A DNA stretch of 64,000 nt from Streptomyces venezuelae (GTDB taxonomy: Bacteria > Actinomycetota > Actinomycetes > Streptomycetales > Streptomycetaceae). Shown here one piece after another: positions 50,997 through 63,335 of the stretch. The stretch covers positions 6,441,001 to 6,505,000 of the forward strand of contig NZ_CP029194.1 of the NCBI RefSeq assembly GCF_008642375.1, read 5' to 3'. The notes below the pieces were generated by a model. That model did not search any database. It was not told the DNA's origin and was given only the letters and a program-made list of their open reading frames with translations. Both the position numbers and the translations under genes were made by a program. Within the stretch, counting starts at the first letter, position 1. Each line of letters begins with the position of its first letter.

Positions 50997-51105
50997 TTTC
51001 AGGGCACTTTTTCGGGACGTAGGGCATGAATCGGCTGTGACGTATATCCCTGGCTCGATCCGTCGCCGCGATGAGACACTATGCACGACGCCACATAAGT
51101 AGCCG

Positions 51106-51143
51106 GTTACTCGGCGGTTTCGAACTCGTGACCAACGGGAATG
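51106..51143 (+). promoter_or_regulatory. GlnR-like box array, far site
   Basis: GTTAC (51106-51110) and GTGAC (51128-51132) both fit the GTnAC half-site and are 22 bp apart. GTTTC (51117-51121) and GAATG (51139-51143) stand at the 11-bp positions where GAAAC is expected, the second with two mismatches, the first poor. The register is exact; the match is partial. Confidence 0.35.
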
Positions 51144-51366
51144 AGGCATGAGCGTCGTCGGGCAATGAGGCCCACCCAGGCGGGCAACGGTGCCCGCTCA
51201 GCGACGGACCGCCGGAAGCCCGGAGATCCCTCCGGCTCCCCCGGCCCGTCCCCCGTGGAACAGCCCCTGTTCCCGCACCCCACAGGTGAGAACACACCAC
51301 CACTGCGTGTCGGTGGTGTCCGCATGTTGGAACGAGCTATCCACTTCGCGAGAAGCCAGCCATCAT

Positions 51367-51382
51367 GTAACCTGCACGAAAT
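51367..51382 (+). promoter_or_regulatory. GlnR-like box, near site
   Basis: GTAAC (51367-51371), a 6-base spacer, then GAAAT (51378-51382). The actinomycete GlnR consensus is GTnAC-N6-GAAAC, so there is one mismatch. It lies 90 bases before the gltB ATG. Nitrogen control of glutamate synthase would make sense. Confidence 0.4.
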
Positions 51383-51418
51383 TTCGCGGAGGGCCAACGT
51401 CGTCCCTCGGCAGTAGCT

Positions 51419-51439
51419 CTCCCAGACGTGCTCTGGGAG
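51419..51439 (+). repeat. Hairpin repeat in the gltB leader
   Basis: CTCCCAGA (51419-51426) pairs with TCTGGGAG (51432-51439), loop CGTGC, followed by GTGCCCCCAGCC. It looks like the intergenic palindromes near trpB. It sits between the near GlnR-like site and the gltB start, so it may be in the mRNA leader. Confidence 0.6.
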
Positions 51440-51472
51440 GTGCCCCCAGCCACGACGACGACGGGAGAGCCG

Positions 51473-56024
<4,552 letters not shown>

Positions 56025-56032
<8 letters not shown>

Positions 56033-57485
56033 CCCCAAGGGCTTCCTGACCACCGGACGCGAGGTCGCCAAGACCCGCCCGGTGGGCGAGCGAGTCAGGG
56101 ACTGGAACGAGGTCTACGTTCCCGGTTCCCTGCTGCCGATCATCAGCAAGCAGGCCGGCCGCTGCATGGACTGCGGCATCCCGTTCTGCCACAACGGCTG
56201 TCCCCTCGGGAACCTCATCCCCGAGTGGAACGACTTCGCCTACCGCGAGGACTGGTCGGCGGCGCAGGAGCGCCTGCACGCCACCAACAACTTCCCGGAG
56301 TTCACCGGCCGCCTGTGCCCGGCTCCGTGCGAGTCGGCGTGCGTGCTGGGCATCAACCAGCCGGCCGTCACCATCAAGAACGTCGAAGTCTCCATCATCG
56401 ACAAGGCCTGGGACGCGAACGACGTCAAGCCGCAGGTGCCCGAGCGCCTGTCCGGCAAGACCGCCGCCGTCATCGGCTCGGGCCCGGCGGGTCTCGCCGC
56501 CGCCCAGCAGCTGACCCGGGCCGGCCACACCGTGGTCGTGTACGAGCGTGCCGACCGCATCGGCGGCCTGCTGCGCTACGGCATCCCCGAGTTCAAGATG
56601 GAGAAGCGGCACATCAACCGCCGCATCGAGCAGATGCGCGCGGAGGGCACCAAGTTCCGCACGGGCATCGAGATCGGCCGCGACCTGACGTCGACGGACC
56701 TGCGCAAGCGGTTCGACGCCGTGGTCATCGCCGCCGGTGCCACCACCGCGCGCGACCTGCCCGTCCCGGGCCGCGAGCTGGGCGGCATCCACCAGGCCAT
56801 GGAGTACCTGCCGCTGGCCAACAAGGTCGTCGAGGGCGACTTCGTGGCCCCGCCGATCACCGCCGAGGGCAAGCACGTCGTGGTCATCGGCGGCGGCGAC
56901 ACCGGCGCGGACTGCGTCGGTACGGCGCACCGCCAGGGCGCGGCCTCGGTCACGCAGCTGGAGATCATGCCCAAGCCGGGCGAGGACCGGAACGCCGGCC
57001 AGCCCTGGCCGACCTTCCCCATGCTGTACAAGGTCACCTCCGCGCACGAGGAGGGCGGCGAGCGGGTCTACTCCGTCTCCACCACCCACTTCGAGGGCGA
57101 CGAGGACGGCAACGTCCAGTTCCTGCACCTCGTCGAGGTCGAGTTCGTCGAGGGCAAGCTGACCCAGAAGCCGGGCACGGAGCGCAAGATCCCCGCCCAG
57201 CTGGTCACGCTCGCGATGGGCTTCACCGGCACGGACGTGGAGAACGGCCTGGTCGCGCAGTTTGGTCTGGACCTCGATGAGCGGGGTAACATCGCCCGTG
57301 ACGCGGACTTCGCCACCAACGTCGATGGCGTGTACGTCGCCGGTGACGCCGGTCGCGGCCAGTCCCTCATCGTGTGGGCCATCGCCGAGGGCCGCTCCGC
57401 CGCCCGTGGCGTGGACCGCTACCTGACCGGAGCCAGCTCCCTGCCGGCCCCGATCCGTCCGACGGACCGTTCGCTGACGGTCTGA
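56025..57485 (+). CDS. gltD: Glutamate synthase small subunit
   Basis: The NADPH-oxidising FAD and 4Fe-4S subunit that supplies electrons to GltB, 486 residues. Cys clusters are CMDCGIPFCHNGCPLGN and LCPAPCESACVLGIN. FAD loop AAVIGSGPAGLAAAQQLTRAG and NADPH loop VVVIGGGDTGADCVGTAHRQGA are intact; GDAGRGQSLIVWAIAEGR is the C-terminal FAD block. The ATG lies eight bases inside the end of gltB. Confidence 0.97.
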
Positions 57486-57536
57486 TCCCGCCGGATCACC
57501 CTGAGAACGTCCCGTACAACGACGTGCGGAACTGAG

Positions 57537-57585
57537 CGCGGCGCCCCCCGAATGTCCCCGACCGGACGACTGGGTGGGCGCCGCG
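57537..57585. terminator. Possible bidirectional terminator after gltD
   Basis: CGCGGCGCCC (57537-57546) pairs exactly with GGGCGCCGCG (57576-57585). The 29-base loop is long. It lies between the convergent gltD and flavin monooxygenase genes. Confidence 0.5.
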
Positions 57586-57720
57586 GTGCTCCCATTGCAG
57601 GTCCGCAGCTGTCCGTCGTGGGACACGTCGTGGGTTCGGCGGCGCGTACGGTTGCTCGCTGTGATTCGGTGCGCCTTGGTGGGCGCTGCCCAGTGTTCGT
57701 GGTGTCCGGGCGGGCGAGGA

Positions 57721-58842
57721 TCACTCGGACGGTGCGCGGAAGTGGGGGATGACCTTCGTGCCCCACTGGCGGATGGTCTCCAGGCAGACCTCCTGCGGCA
57801 CCGTGCCCATCTGGATCAGGCACATCACCTCGTCGACGCCGATCTCCCGCAGCCGCTCCACGTAGGCGATCGCGGTCGCGGCGTCCCCGTAGGCGTGGTC
57901 GGTGTTGTACGTGCCCGTGTCGACCGGCCGGGCCGGGACGCTCGCCTCGTGCAGCCGGGCCACCAGCTTCCGCCGCTCCTCCGCCAGCGCGCCCGTGTGG
58001 TCCTCGTCCTCCGCGTATCCGGTGGGCGCGGGGGCGCCCCCGTACCAGTGGGCGATCGACTCGGCGAAGAAGCGCTGGCCGCGCGTGCCGAGCCGCAGGG
58101 CGCGGTCGGCATCGTCCAGGACGACCGTCGGGCAGAGCGCCGAGAAGTGGTCGTTGACCTCGGTGGAGACGAAGCGCGAGCCGTCCCTGGTGGCGATGGT
58201 CTCGTCGTACACCGCGCGCATCGCCCGGACGTCCTCGGCGCCGGCGAAGCCCATCACCAGGGCCCCGATGCCGAGTTCGGCCGCCTGGCGCAGGGAGGCG
58301 TGCTGCGAGCAGGCCATGAAGAGGGGCGGGTGCGGCTGCTGCACGGGGCGCGGGAGGACCGCGCCGGGGCCGATGTCGAGGGAGCCGTGCCACTCGAACT
58401 CCGGCTCGCGCCACGCGGCGGCGAAGATCCGCAGGGCCTCCTCCGTCTGCGGCCGGGTGTCGGCGGGGTCCACCCCGAACATCCGCATCTCCTGGCGGGT
58501 CGCGCCCCGGCCGGCGCCGACGTCGAGGCGCCCGCCGGAGAGCACGTCGAGCATGGCGGCGCGTTCGGCGACCCGGACCGGGTGCTGGTAGCCGAAGGGC
58601 ATGGTGACCACGCCGTGCCCGACGCGGATCGTCCGCGTGCGGGCGGCGACCCAGGTCGGGAAGATCTCGGACGCGCTCATGTGGGCGTACCGGGTGAGGG
58701 AATGGTGCTCGACCGCCCAGACGCGGTCGAAGCCCATCTCCTCGGCGAGGACGGCCTGTTCGACGCAGTCGTGGATGACCGCGCGTTCGCGTGCGGGGGT
58801 GGGGTCGACGAGCTGCGCTTCGAAGATCATGGAGAACTTCAC
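57721..58842 (-). CDS. LLM-class flavin-dependent oxidoreductase
   Basis: A 373-residue luciferase-like (beta/alpha)8 protein that uses reduced FMN or F420. VKFSMIFEAQLVDPTPARE is the start, EEMGFDRVWAVEHHSLTRYAHMSASE the flavin site block, TRTIRVGHGVVTMPFGYQHPVRVAERAAMLDVLSGGRLDVGAGRG the signature. GTG 58842 has GGAGGAG upstream. It is divergent from a PadR regulator and shares its operator-bearing spacer. The substrate is unknown; a xenobiotic or natural product oxidation is likely. Confidence 0.88.
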   Translation of the reverse strand: MKFSMIFEAQLVDPTPARERAVIHDCVEQAVLAEEMGFDRVWAVEHHSLTRYAHMSASEIFPTWVAARTRTIRVGHGVVTMPFGYQHPVRVAERAAMLDVLSGGRLDVGAGRGATRQEMRMFGVDPADTRPQTEEALRIFAAAWREPEFEWHGSLDIGPGAVLPRPVQQPHPPLFMACSQHASLRQAAELGIGALVMGFAGAEDVRAMRAVYDETIATRDGSRFVSTEVNDHFSALCPTVVLDDADRALRLGTRGQRFFAESIAHWYGGAPAPTGYAEDEDHTGALAEERRKLVARLHEASVPARPVDTGTYNTDHAYGDAATAIAYVERLREIGVDEVMCLIQMGTVPQEVCLETIRQWGTKVIPHFRAPSE

Positions 58843-58874
58843 CGGGGCTCCTCCCGAGGCGGCGGCCAGACGTC

Positions 58875-58906
58875 TATGCCTAATCGAAATACTTCTAGCA
58901 GGCATA
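58875..58906. promoter_or_regulatory. Inverted repeat between the LLM and PadR genes
   Basis: TATGCCT (58875-58881) and AGGCATA (58900-58906) are perfect complements around 18 AT-rich bases. The site lies 33 bases from the LLM start and 34 bases from the PadR start, in the middle of the divergent spacer, the expected place for the PadR operator. Confidence 0.55.
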
Positions 58907-58939
58907 TTCGGAGGAGGGAAGGGCCGTAGACTTCCCGTC

Positions 58940-59524
58940 GTGGTGGATGACGAGACCGTGCCGGGGCTTCCCGCGACCAGCTGGGCCGTCCTCGGACTGC
59001 TCTCCTTCGGGCGGGAGTTGTCCGGCTACGACGTCAAGAAGTGGTCCGACCGGTCCCTCGGCCTCTTCTACTGGAGCCCGTCGTTCAGCCAGATCTACGG
59101 CGAGCTCAAACGGCTGGAGAAGACCGGTTACGCCACCTCCCGCCTGGTCGCACCGGAGACCGGCACGCGCGACAAGCGCGTCTACCGGATCACCGACGAG
59201 GGCCTCGCCGCCGTCCGCACCTGGGCCGGCACCGTCCCCCTCGACCCGCCCGTCCTCAAGCACGGGCCGATGCTGCGGCTCTGGCTGGGCCACCTCCTCG
59301 AACCCGAGCGGATGCGCGAGATCCTGGCCGGACACCGGGAGTACGCCGAGTCCATGCGGCTGCGCGCCGAGGCCGACGCGGCGGACGCCGGGACCGACGA
59401 GGCGTGGGAGTACCCCCGGCTCACCCTCACCTGGGCCGAGCGGTACTACGCGGCCGAGCGCGACCTGGCCGACGCCATGCTCGCGGACATCGAACGCCTG
59501 GAGAAGGAGCGCCCATGGCCATGA
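58940..59524 (+). CDS. PadR-family transcriptional regulator
   Basis: A 194-residue winged-helix regulator. TSWAVLGLLSFGRELSGYDVKKWSDRSLGLFYWSPSFSQIYGELKRLEKTGYATSRLV is the PadR DNA-binding domain with the typical aromatic helix; VYRITDEGLAAVRTW is the wing end. The C-terminal half (LRLWLGHLLEPERMREIL to ERYYAAERDLADAML) is the Vir_act_alpha_C dimerisation region. GTG 58940 or 58943 is the start. It diverges from the flavin enzyme and overlaps the VWA gene by 10 bases. Confidence 0.9.
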   Translation: MVDDETVPGLPATSWAVLGLLSFGRELSGYDVKKWSDRSLGLFYWSPSFSQIYGELKRLEKTGYATSRLVAPETGTRDKRVYRITDEGLAAVRTWAGTVPLDPPVLKHGPMLRLWLGHLLEPERMREILAGHREYAESMRLRAEADAADAGTDEAWEYPRLTLTWAERYYAAERDLADAMLADIERLEKERPWP

Positions 59525-60234
59525 GCCTGCAGAAGGTCGAGGCGACCGCGCCCGCGCTGGTCAGCCTCTACAAGTCGGCGGGGGAGTCGCTCCGCCGGCA
59601 CGGCATCGGGGGGCAGCGGGTCGCCGTCTACCTGGTCGTCGACTACTCGGGGTCGATGAAGCCGTACTACGCCGACGGCACCGTCCAGGCCCTGGCCGAC
59701 CGGGTCCTCGGGCTCTCCGCGCACTTCGACGACGACGGCCGTGTGCCGGTCGTCTTCTTCTCCACCGACATCGACGCCGAGACCGACATCCGGCTCGACG
59801 ACCACGCCGGCAGCATCGACCGGATCGTCGCCGGACTCGGCCACATGGGCAAGACCAGCTACCACCTCGCCATGGACGCCGTCATCGACCACTACCTGGA
59901 CAGCGGCTCCACCGCGCCCGCGCTCGTCGTCTTCCAGACCGACGGAGGGCCGATCAACAAACCGGCCGCCGAGCGGTACGTGTGCAAGGCGGCCCGGCTG
60001 CCGATCTTCTGGCAGTTCATCGGCTTCGGCGACCCCGGCAGCCGGCAGTTCGACTTCCTCCGCAAGCTGGACGAGCTGGACGTGCCGGCGAAGCGGCCCG
60101 TCGACAACGCCGGCTTCTTCCACGCGGGCCGCGAGCCGCACCGGGTCCCGGACGCGGAGCTGTACGACCGGCTCGTCTCCGACTTCCCCGCCTGGCTCGC
60201 CGCCGCCCGGGCCCAGGGCATCGTCCGCTCCTGA
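59515..60234 (+). CDS. VWA domain protein of the TerF type
   Basis: A 239-residue von Willebrand A domain protein resembling the vWA-TerF group. The MIDAS metal motif D-x-S-x-S appears as DYSGSMKPYYADG (from about residue 43). MGKTSYHLAMDAV has the conserved Thr, and VFQTDGGPINKPAAE the third Asp. The ATG has GGAG upstream and starts before the PadR stop. Unlike real ter clusters, no TerC, D or E genes are near. It probably binds a partner through its metal site. Confidence 0.85.
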   Translation: MAMSLQKVEATAPALVSLYKSAGESLRRHGIGGQRVAVYLVVDYSGSMKPYYADGTVQALADRVLGLSAHFDDDGRVPVVFFSTDIDAETDIRLDDHAGSIDRIVAGLGHMGKTSYHLAMDAVIDHYLDSGSTAPALVVFQTDGGPINKPAAERYVCKAARLPIFWQFIGFGDPGSRQFDFLRKLDELDVPAKRPVDNAGFFHAGREPHRVPDAELYDRLVSDFPAWLAAARAQGIVRS

Positions 60235-60340
60235 GCCGCGGGCCCCGTCACCGGTGCGAGGGTCGTCAACTCGCCACCGCAGAGCGGGCGCAGGGGACAT
60301 CCGCTGGTCGACTCCCGGCCGCCCGGGGGATCATGGAACC

Positions 60341-60721
60341 ATGACCTCTCTCGTACGCCACGTGACCATCGACTGCACCGACGCCTACGCCCTGGCGAGC
60401 TTCTGGGCCGCCGCCCTGGACGCGAAGCTCGCCGACGACGACCTGCCCGGCGACCCCGAGGCCGCCGTCGAGTCGCCCGGCGCGAACCTCCTCTTCATCC
60501 AGGTCCCCGAGGTCAAGGCGGTCAAGAACCGCGTCCACCTCGACCTCCAGCCGCAGGACCGTACCCGCGACCAGGAGGTCGAGCGCCTGCTCGCCCTCGG
60601 CGCCACCCTGCTCGACGACCGGCGGAACGCCGACGGCACCGGCTGGGCGACCCTCGCCGACCCGGAGGGCAACGAGTTCTGCGTCGAGCGCAGCGCGGCC
60701 GAGCGCGCCGTCGCCTCCTGA
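60341..60721 (+). CDS. VOC (glyoxalase-like) domain protein
   Basis: A 126-residue protein of the vicinal oxygen chelate fold: LVRHVTIDCTDAYALASFWAAALDAKL, then KNRVHLDLQPQDRTRDQEVERLLALGATLLDD, and GWATLADPEGNEFCVER at the end. These are two beta-alpha-beta-beta-beta modules with possible metal residues His8 and Glu. It resembles the Glyoxalase_6 group of stand-alone actinomycete proteins. It is a separate gene; the substrate is unknown. Confidence 0.85.
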   Translation: MTSLVRHVTIDCTDAYALASFWAAALDAKLADDDLPGDPEAAVESPGANLLFIQVPEVKAVKNRVHLDLQPQDRTRDQEVERLLALGATLLDDRRNADGTGWATLADPEGNEFCVERSAAERAVAS

Positions 60722-60782
60722 CGCCGCCGCCTCCTGGGCAGGGCGGGAACCCGGCGCACCGCGCCGGGTCCAGAATGGACAG

Positions 60783-61403
60783 GTGCCGAACACTGCCAGC
60801 AAGAAGAAGACCCCGGTGAGCGCCGGGCCCGAGCGGCGTCGTGAGCTCCTCGAGACGGCGGCCGAGGTCTTCGCCGCCCAGGGGTACAACGCCACCACCG
60901 TCCGCAAGATCGCGGACGCCGCCGGCATGCTCGCCGGCAGCCTCTACTACCACTTCGACTCCAAGGAGTCGATGCTCGACGAGATCCTCTCCACCTTCCT
61001 GACCGAGCTGTGGCAGGGATACGACGCCGTCCTCGACGCCGGGCTCGGGCCCCGCGAGACCATCGAGGCCCTCGTCACCGAGTCCTTCCGGGAGATCGAC
61101 CGGCACCGCGCCGCCGTCGCCATCTACCAGAAGGAGTCCCGGCACCTCACCGACCTGCCCCGCTTCCAGTACCTCGTGGAGTCGCAGGAGAGGTTCGAGA
61201 AGGCCTGGCTCGGCACCCTGGAGCGCGGCGTCGCGGCCGGCGTGTTCCGCGCCGACCTCGACATCCGGCTGACCTACCGCTTCGTGCGCGACACCGTCTG
61301 GGTCGCGGCGTCCTGGTACCGGCCCGGCGGACAGCACCGCCCGGAGGAGATCGCCCGCCAGTACCTGACCATGGTGCTGGACGGAGTCGCCGTACGCGCG
61401 TGA
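60783..61403 (+). CDS. TetR-family regulator (KstR2-like)
   Basis: A 206-residue TetR regulator. RRRELLETAAEVFAAQGYNATTVRKIADAAGMLAGSLYYHFDSKESML is the HTH domain with the standard Tyr-Tyr-His-Phe tail. The ligand domain (FREIDRHRAAVAIYQKESRHL, FVRDTVWVAASWYRPGGQHRPEEIARQYLTMVLDGV) resembles the cholesterol-catabolism regulator KstR2, which senses a steroid-derived acyl-CoA. No steroid genes are near. Start GTG. A 243-base gap holding a leader-like structure separates it from the helicase. Confidence 0.88.
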   Translation: MPNTASKKKTPVSAGPERRRELLETAAEVFAAQGYNATTVRKIADAAGMLAGSLYYHFDSKESMLDEILSTFLTELWQGYDAVLDAGLGPRETIEALVTESFREIDRHRAAVAIYQKESRHLTDLPRFQYLVESQERFEKAWLGTLERGVAAGVFRADLDIRLTYRFVRDTVWVAASWYRPGGQHRPEEIARQYLTMVLDGVAVRA

Positions 61404-61544
61404 CGACTGTGAGGTCGCCCACGTCGGGGCGTCCGGGCCTGGGCTGATCCGTCCGGGCATCGGTCGGGCGGGGCGGGAAGGTCCTGAGGCGCACTATTGT
61501 TCCGGTAGAGACATCCGGAGTGCGTATCGCGTGTTCCGGGAGAA

Positions 61545-61618
61545 GCAGCCGGGGCCCGTTCGCGTGTTCCGGAACGAACAGCCGGGGCCCGCATCGCGCA
61601 GGTGCGGGCCCCGGCTGT
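61545..61618 (+). promoter_or_regulatory. Leader with duplicated 5' arm and strong hairpin before the helicase gene
   Basis: A 16-bp stem is formed by arms 61578-61593 and 61603-61618 with a 9-base loop. A second copy of the 5' arm core, GCAGCCGGGGCCCG, stands upstream at 61545-61558, within a larger direct repeat that shares CGCGTGTTCCGG. Either copy could pair with the single 3' arm, giving two mutually exclusive folds. It ends 29 bases before the ATG and 16 before AGGAAGG. Confidence 0.5.
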
Positions 61619-61646
61619 GCCGCGAGCACCGGCCAGGAAGGCACGC

Positions 61647-63335
61647 ATGACCCGCTCCGAACGCCCCAAGCGCAGCCCCCGCAGCACCCAGGCGAAGTCC
61701 ACGTCGCAGCCGAAGGGCGCCCGCGGCGGCCGTCGTCCCACGGCGCCCCCGCCGCCGAGCGAGTTCACCCCGCCGGAGACGGTGACGCCCGCGCTCCCCG
61801 CGGTGGCCTCCTTCGCCGACCTGGACATGCCCGAGGGCCTCCTGCGGATTCTGGGCGAGCAGGGTGTGACGGAGCCGTTCCCGATCCAGGCGGCGACCCT
61901 GCCGAACTCCCTCGCCGGGCGCGACGTCCTCGGCCGGGGCCGCACCGGCTCCGGCAAGACCCTCGCCTTCGGCCTCGCGCTCCTCGCCCGCACCGCCGGC
62001 CGCCGCGCCGAGCCGACCGCGCCCCTCGCGCTGGTCCTGGTGCCCACCCGCGAGCTCGCGCAGCAGGTCACCGACGCCCTCACCCCGTACGCCGGCGCCC
62101 TGCGCCTGCGGATCACCACGGTCGTCGGCGGCATGTCGATCTCCCGGCAGTCCTCCGCGCTGCGCCGCGGCGCCGAGGTCCTCATCGCCACGCCCGGCCG
62201 CCTCATGGACCTCATCGACCGCGGCGACTGCCGTCTCGACCAGGTGGCGATCACGGTCCTCGACGAGGCCGACCAGATGGCCGACATGGGCTTCCTGCCG
62301 CAGGTCACCAAGCTCCTCAAGCAGGTCCAGCCGGGCGGCCAGCGGCTGCTCTTCTCGGCGACGCTCGACCGGAACATCGACAAGCTCGTCAAGATGTTCC
62401 TGGACGACCCGGTCGTCCACTCGGTCGACCCCTCGGCCGGCGCGGTGACCACCATGGAGCACCACGTCCTGTACGTGATGGACGAGACCGACAAGAAGGC
62501 CGTCACGCTGAAGATCGCGGCCCGCGACGGCCGGACGATCCTCTTCCTCGACACCAAGCGGTCCGTGGACCGCCTGGTCAAGCGGCTCCTCGCCAACGGC
62601 GTACGGGCCTCCGGCCTGCACGGCGGCCGCTCGCAGCCGCAGCGCAACAGGACCCTGGACCAGTTCAAGACCGGCCAGGTCACCACGCTCGTCGCGACGA
62701 ACGTGGCGGCCCGCGGCATCCACGTCGACGACCTCGACATGGTCGTGAACGTCGACCCGCCGATGGACCACAAGGACTACCTGCACCGCGGCGGCCGTAC
62801 CGCCCGCGCCGGCGAGTCCGGCAGCGTCTTCACCCTGGTCCTGCCCGAGCAGAAGCGGGACATGGGCCGGCTGATGTCGAACGCCGGGATCAGCCCGCGC
62901 ACGGCGCAGATCAAGTCCAGCGACCAGCACCTGACCGACCTCACCGGCGCCCGCGAGCCCTCCGGCGTCCCGGTCGTCATCGAGACGCCGCAGCCGACCC
63001 CGCCGCGCAAGGCGACGGGTGCCGGCGGCACCGGGAGCGGGGGCGGCCGCGGCCGTCGTCGCCGTCCCGCGGCCGGCGGCGGTACGGGCACGGCCACGGC
63101 CGCGTCGACGGGATCGGGGCGCGCCTCCGGCTCCGGCGGCACGTCCACGGGCCGCGGTTCCGGTGCGGGTCGCGGCTCCGGCGCGGGCCGGGGCTCCGGC
63201 TCCGGCGCGGGTGCCGGGCGCGGTGCCGTGGCCGGGGCCGGAGCCGCCCGCGGCGGACGTCAGGCGTCGAGCACGAGCCGTTCCCGCAGTGCCAGCACGT
63301 CGCGGAACTCCAGGCCGAGGCCGACGGACACGTAA
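61647..63335 (+). CDS. DEAD-box RNA helicase
   Basis: A 562-residue ATP-dependent RNA helicase. Motifs in order: PFPIQAATLPNSLAG (Q motif), GRTGSGKTLAF (I), VPTREL (Ia), ATPGR (Ib), VLDEADQMAD (II, DEAD), LLFSATL (III), HGGRSQPQRNRTL (IV), VATNVAARGIHV (V) and HRGGRTARAG (VI). The C-terminal ~120 residues are a Gly/Arg/Ser-rich RNA-binding tail (GGRGRRRRPAAGGG). ATG 61647 has AGGAAGG upstream. The last 76 bases overlap the convergent phosphatase gene. Its role is probably cold or ribosome-related RNA remodelling. Confidence 0.9.
   Translation: MTRSERPKRSPRSTQAKSTSQPKGARGGRRPTAPPPPSEFTPPETVTPALPAVASFADLDMPEGLLRILGEQGVTEPFPIQAATLPNSLAGRDVLGRGRTGSGKTLAFGLALLARTAGRRAEPTAPLALVLVPTRELAQQVTDALTPYAGALRLRITTVVGGMSISRQSSALRRGAEVLIATPGRLMDLIDRGDCRLDQVAITVLDEADQMADMGFLPQVTKLLKQVQPGGQRLLFSATLDRNIDKLVKMFLDDPVVHSVDPSAGAVTTMEHHVLYVMDETDKKAVTLKIAARDGRTILFLDTKRSVDRLVKRLLANGVRASGLHGGRSQPQRNRTLDQFKTGQVTTLVATNVAARGIHVDDLDMVVNVDPPMDHKDYLHRGGRTARAGESGSVFTLVLPEQKRDMGRLMSNAGISPRTAQIKSSDQHLTDLTGAREPSGVPVVIETPQPTPPRKATGAGGTGSGGGRGRRRRPAAGGGTGTATAASTGSGRASGSGGTSTGRGSGAGRGSGAGRGSGSGAGAGRGAVAGAGAARGGRQASSTSRSRSASTSRNSRPRPTDT

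Larger units (their letters stand above)
50858..51472 (+). other. 615-base gene-free region upstream of gltB
   Basis: No gene is supported here. A plus-strand frame of 91 codons (51141-51416) has no ribosome site, no recognisable domain and unusual residue use. The stretch holds a terminator (50962-50996), two candidate GlnR sites (51106-51143 and 51367-51382) and a hairpin repeat (51419-51439). It is less GC-rich than coding DNA, so it is probably the gltB promoter and leader. Confidence 0.6.

Noticed and set aside
51141..51416. A 91-codon plus-strand frame upstream of gltB
   Set aside because: No ribosome site, no recognisable motif, and regulatory-looking AT-rich patches run through it.
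59515..60234. Tellurite-resistance cluster
   Set aside because: The VWA protein resembles TerF, but no TerB, C, D or E genes are in the neighbourhood.
60783..61403. Steroid-catabolism locus suggested by the KstR2-like regulator
   Set aside because: No steroid ring-degradation genes occur in the window; the resemblance is of the regulator family only.
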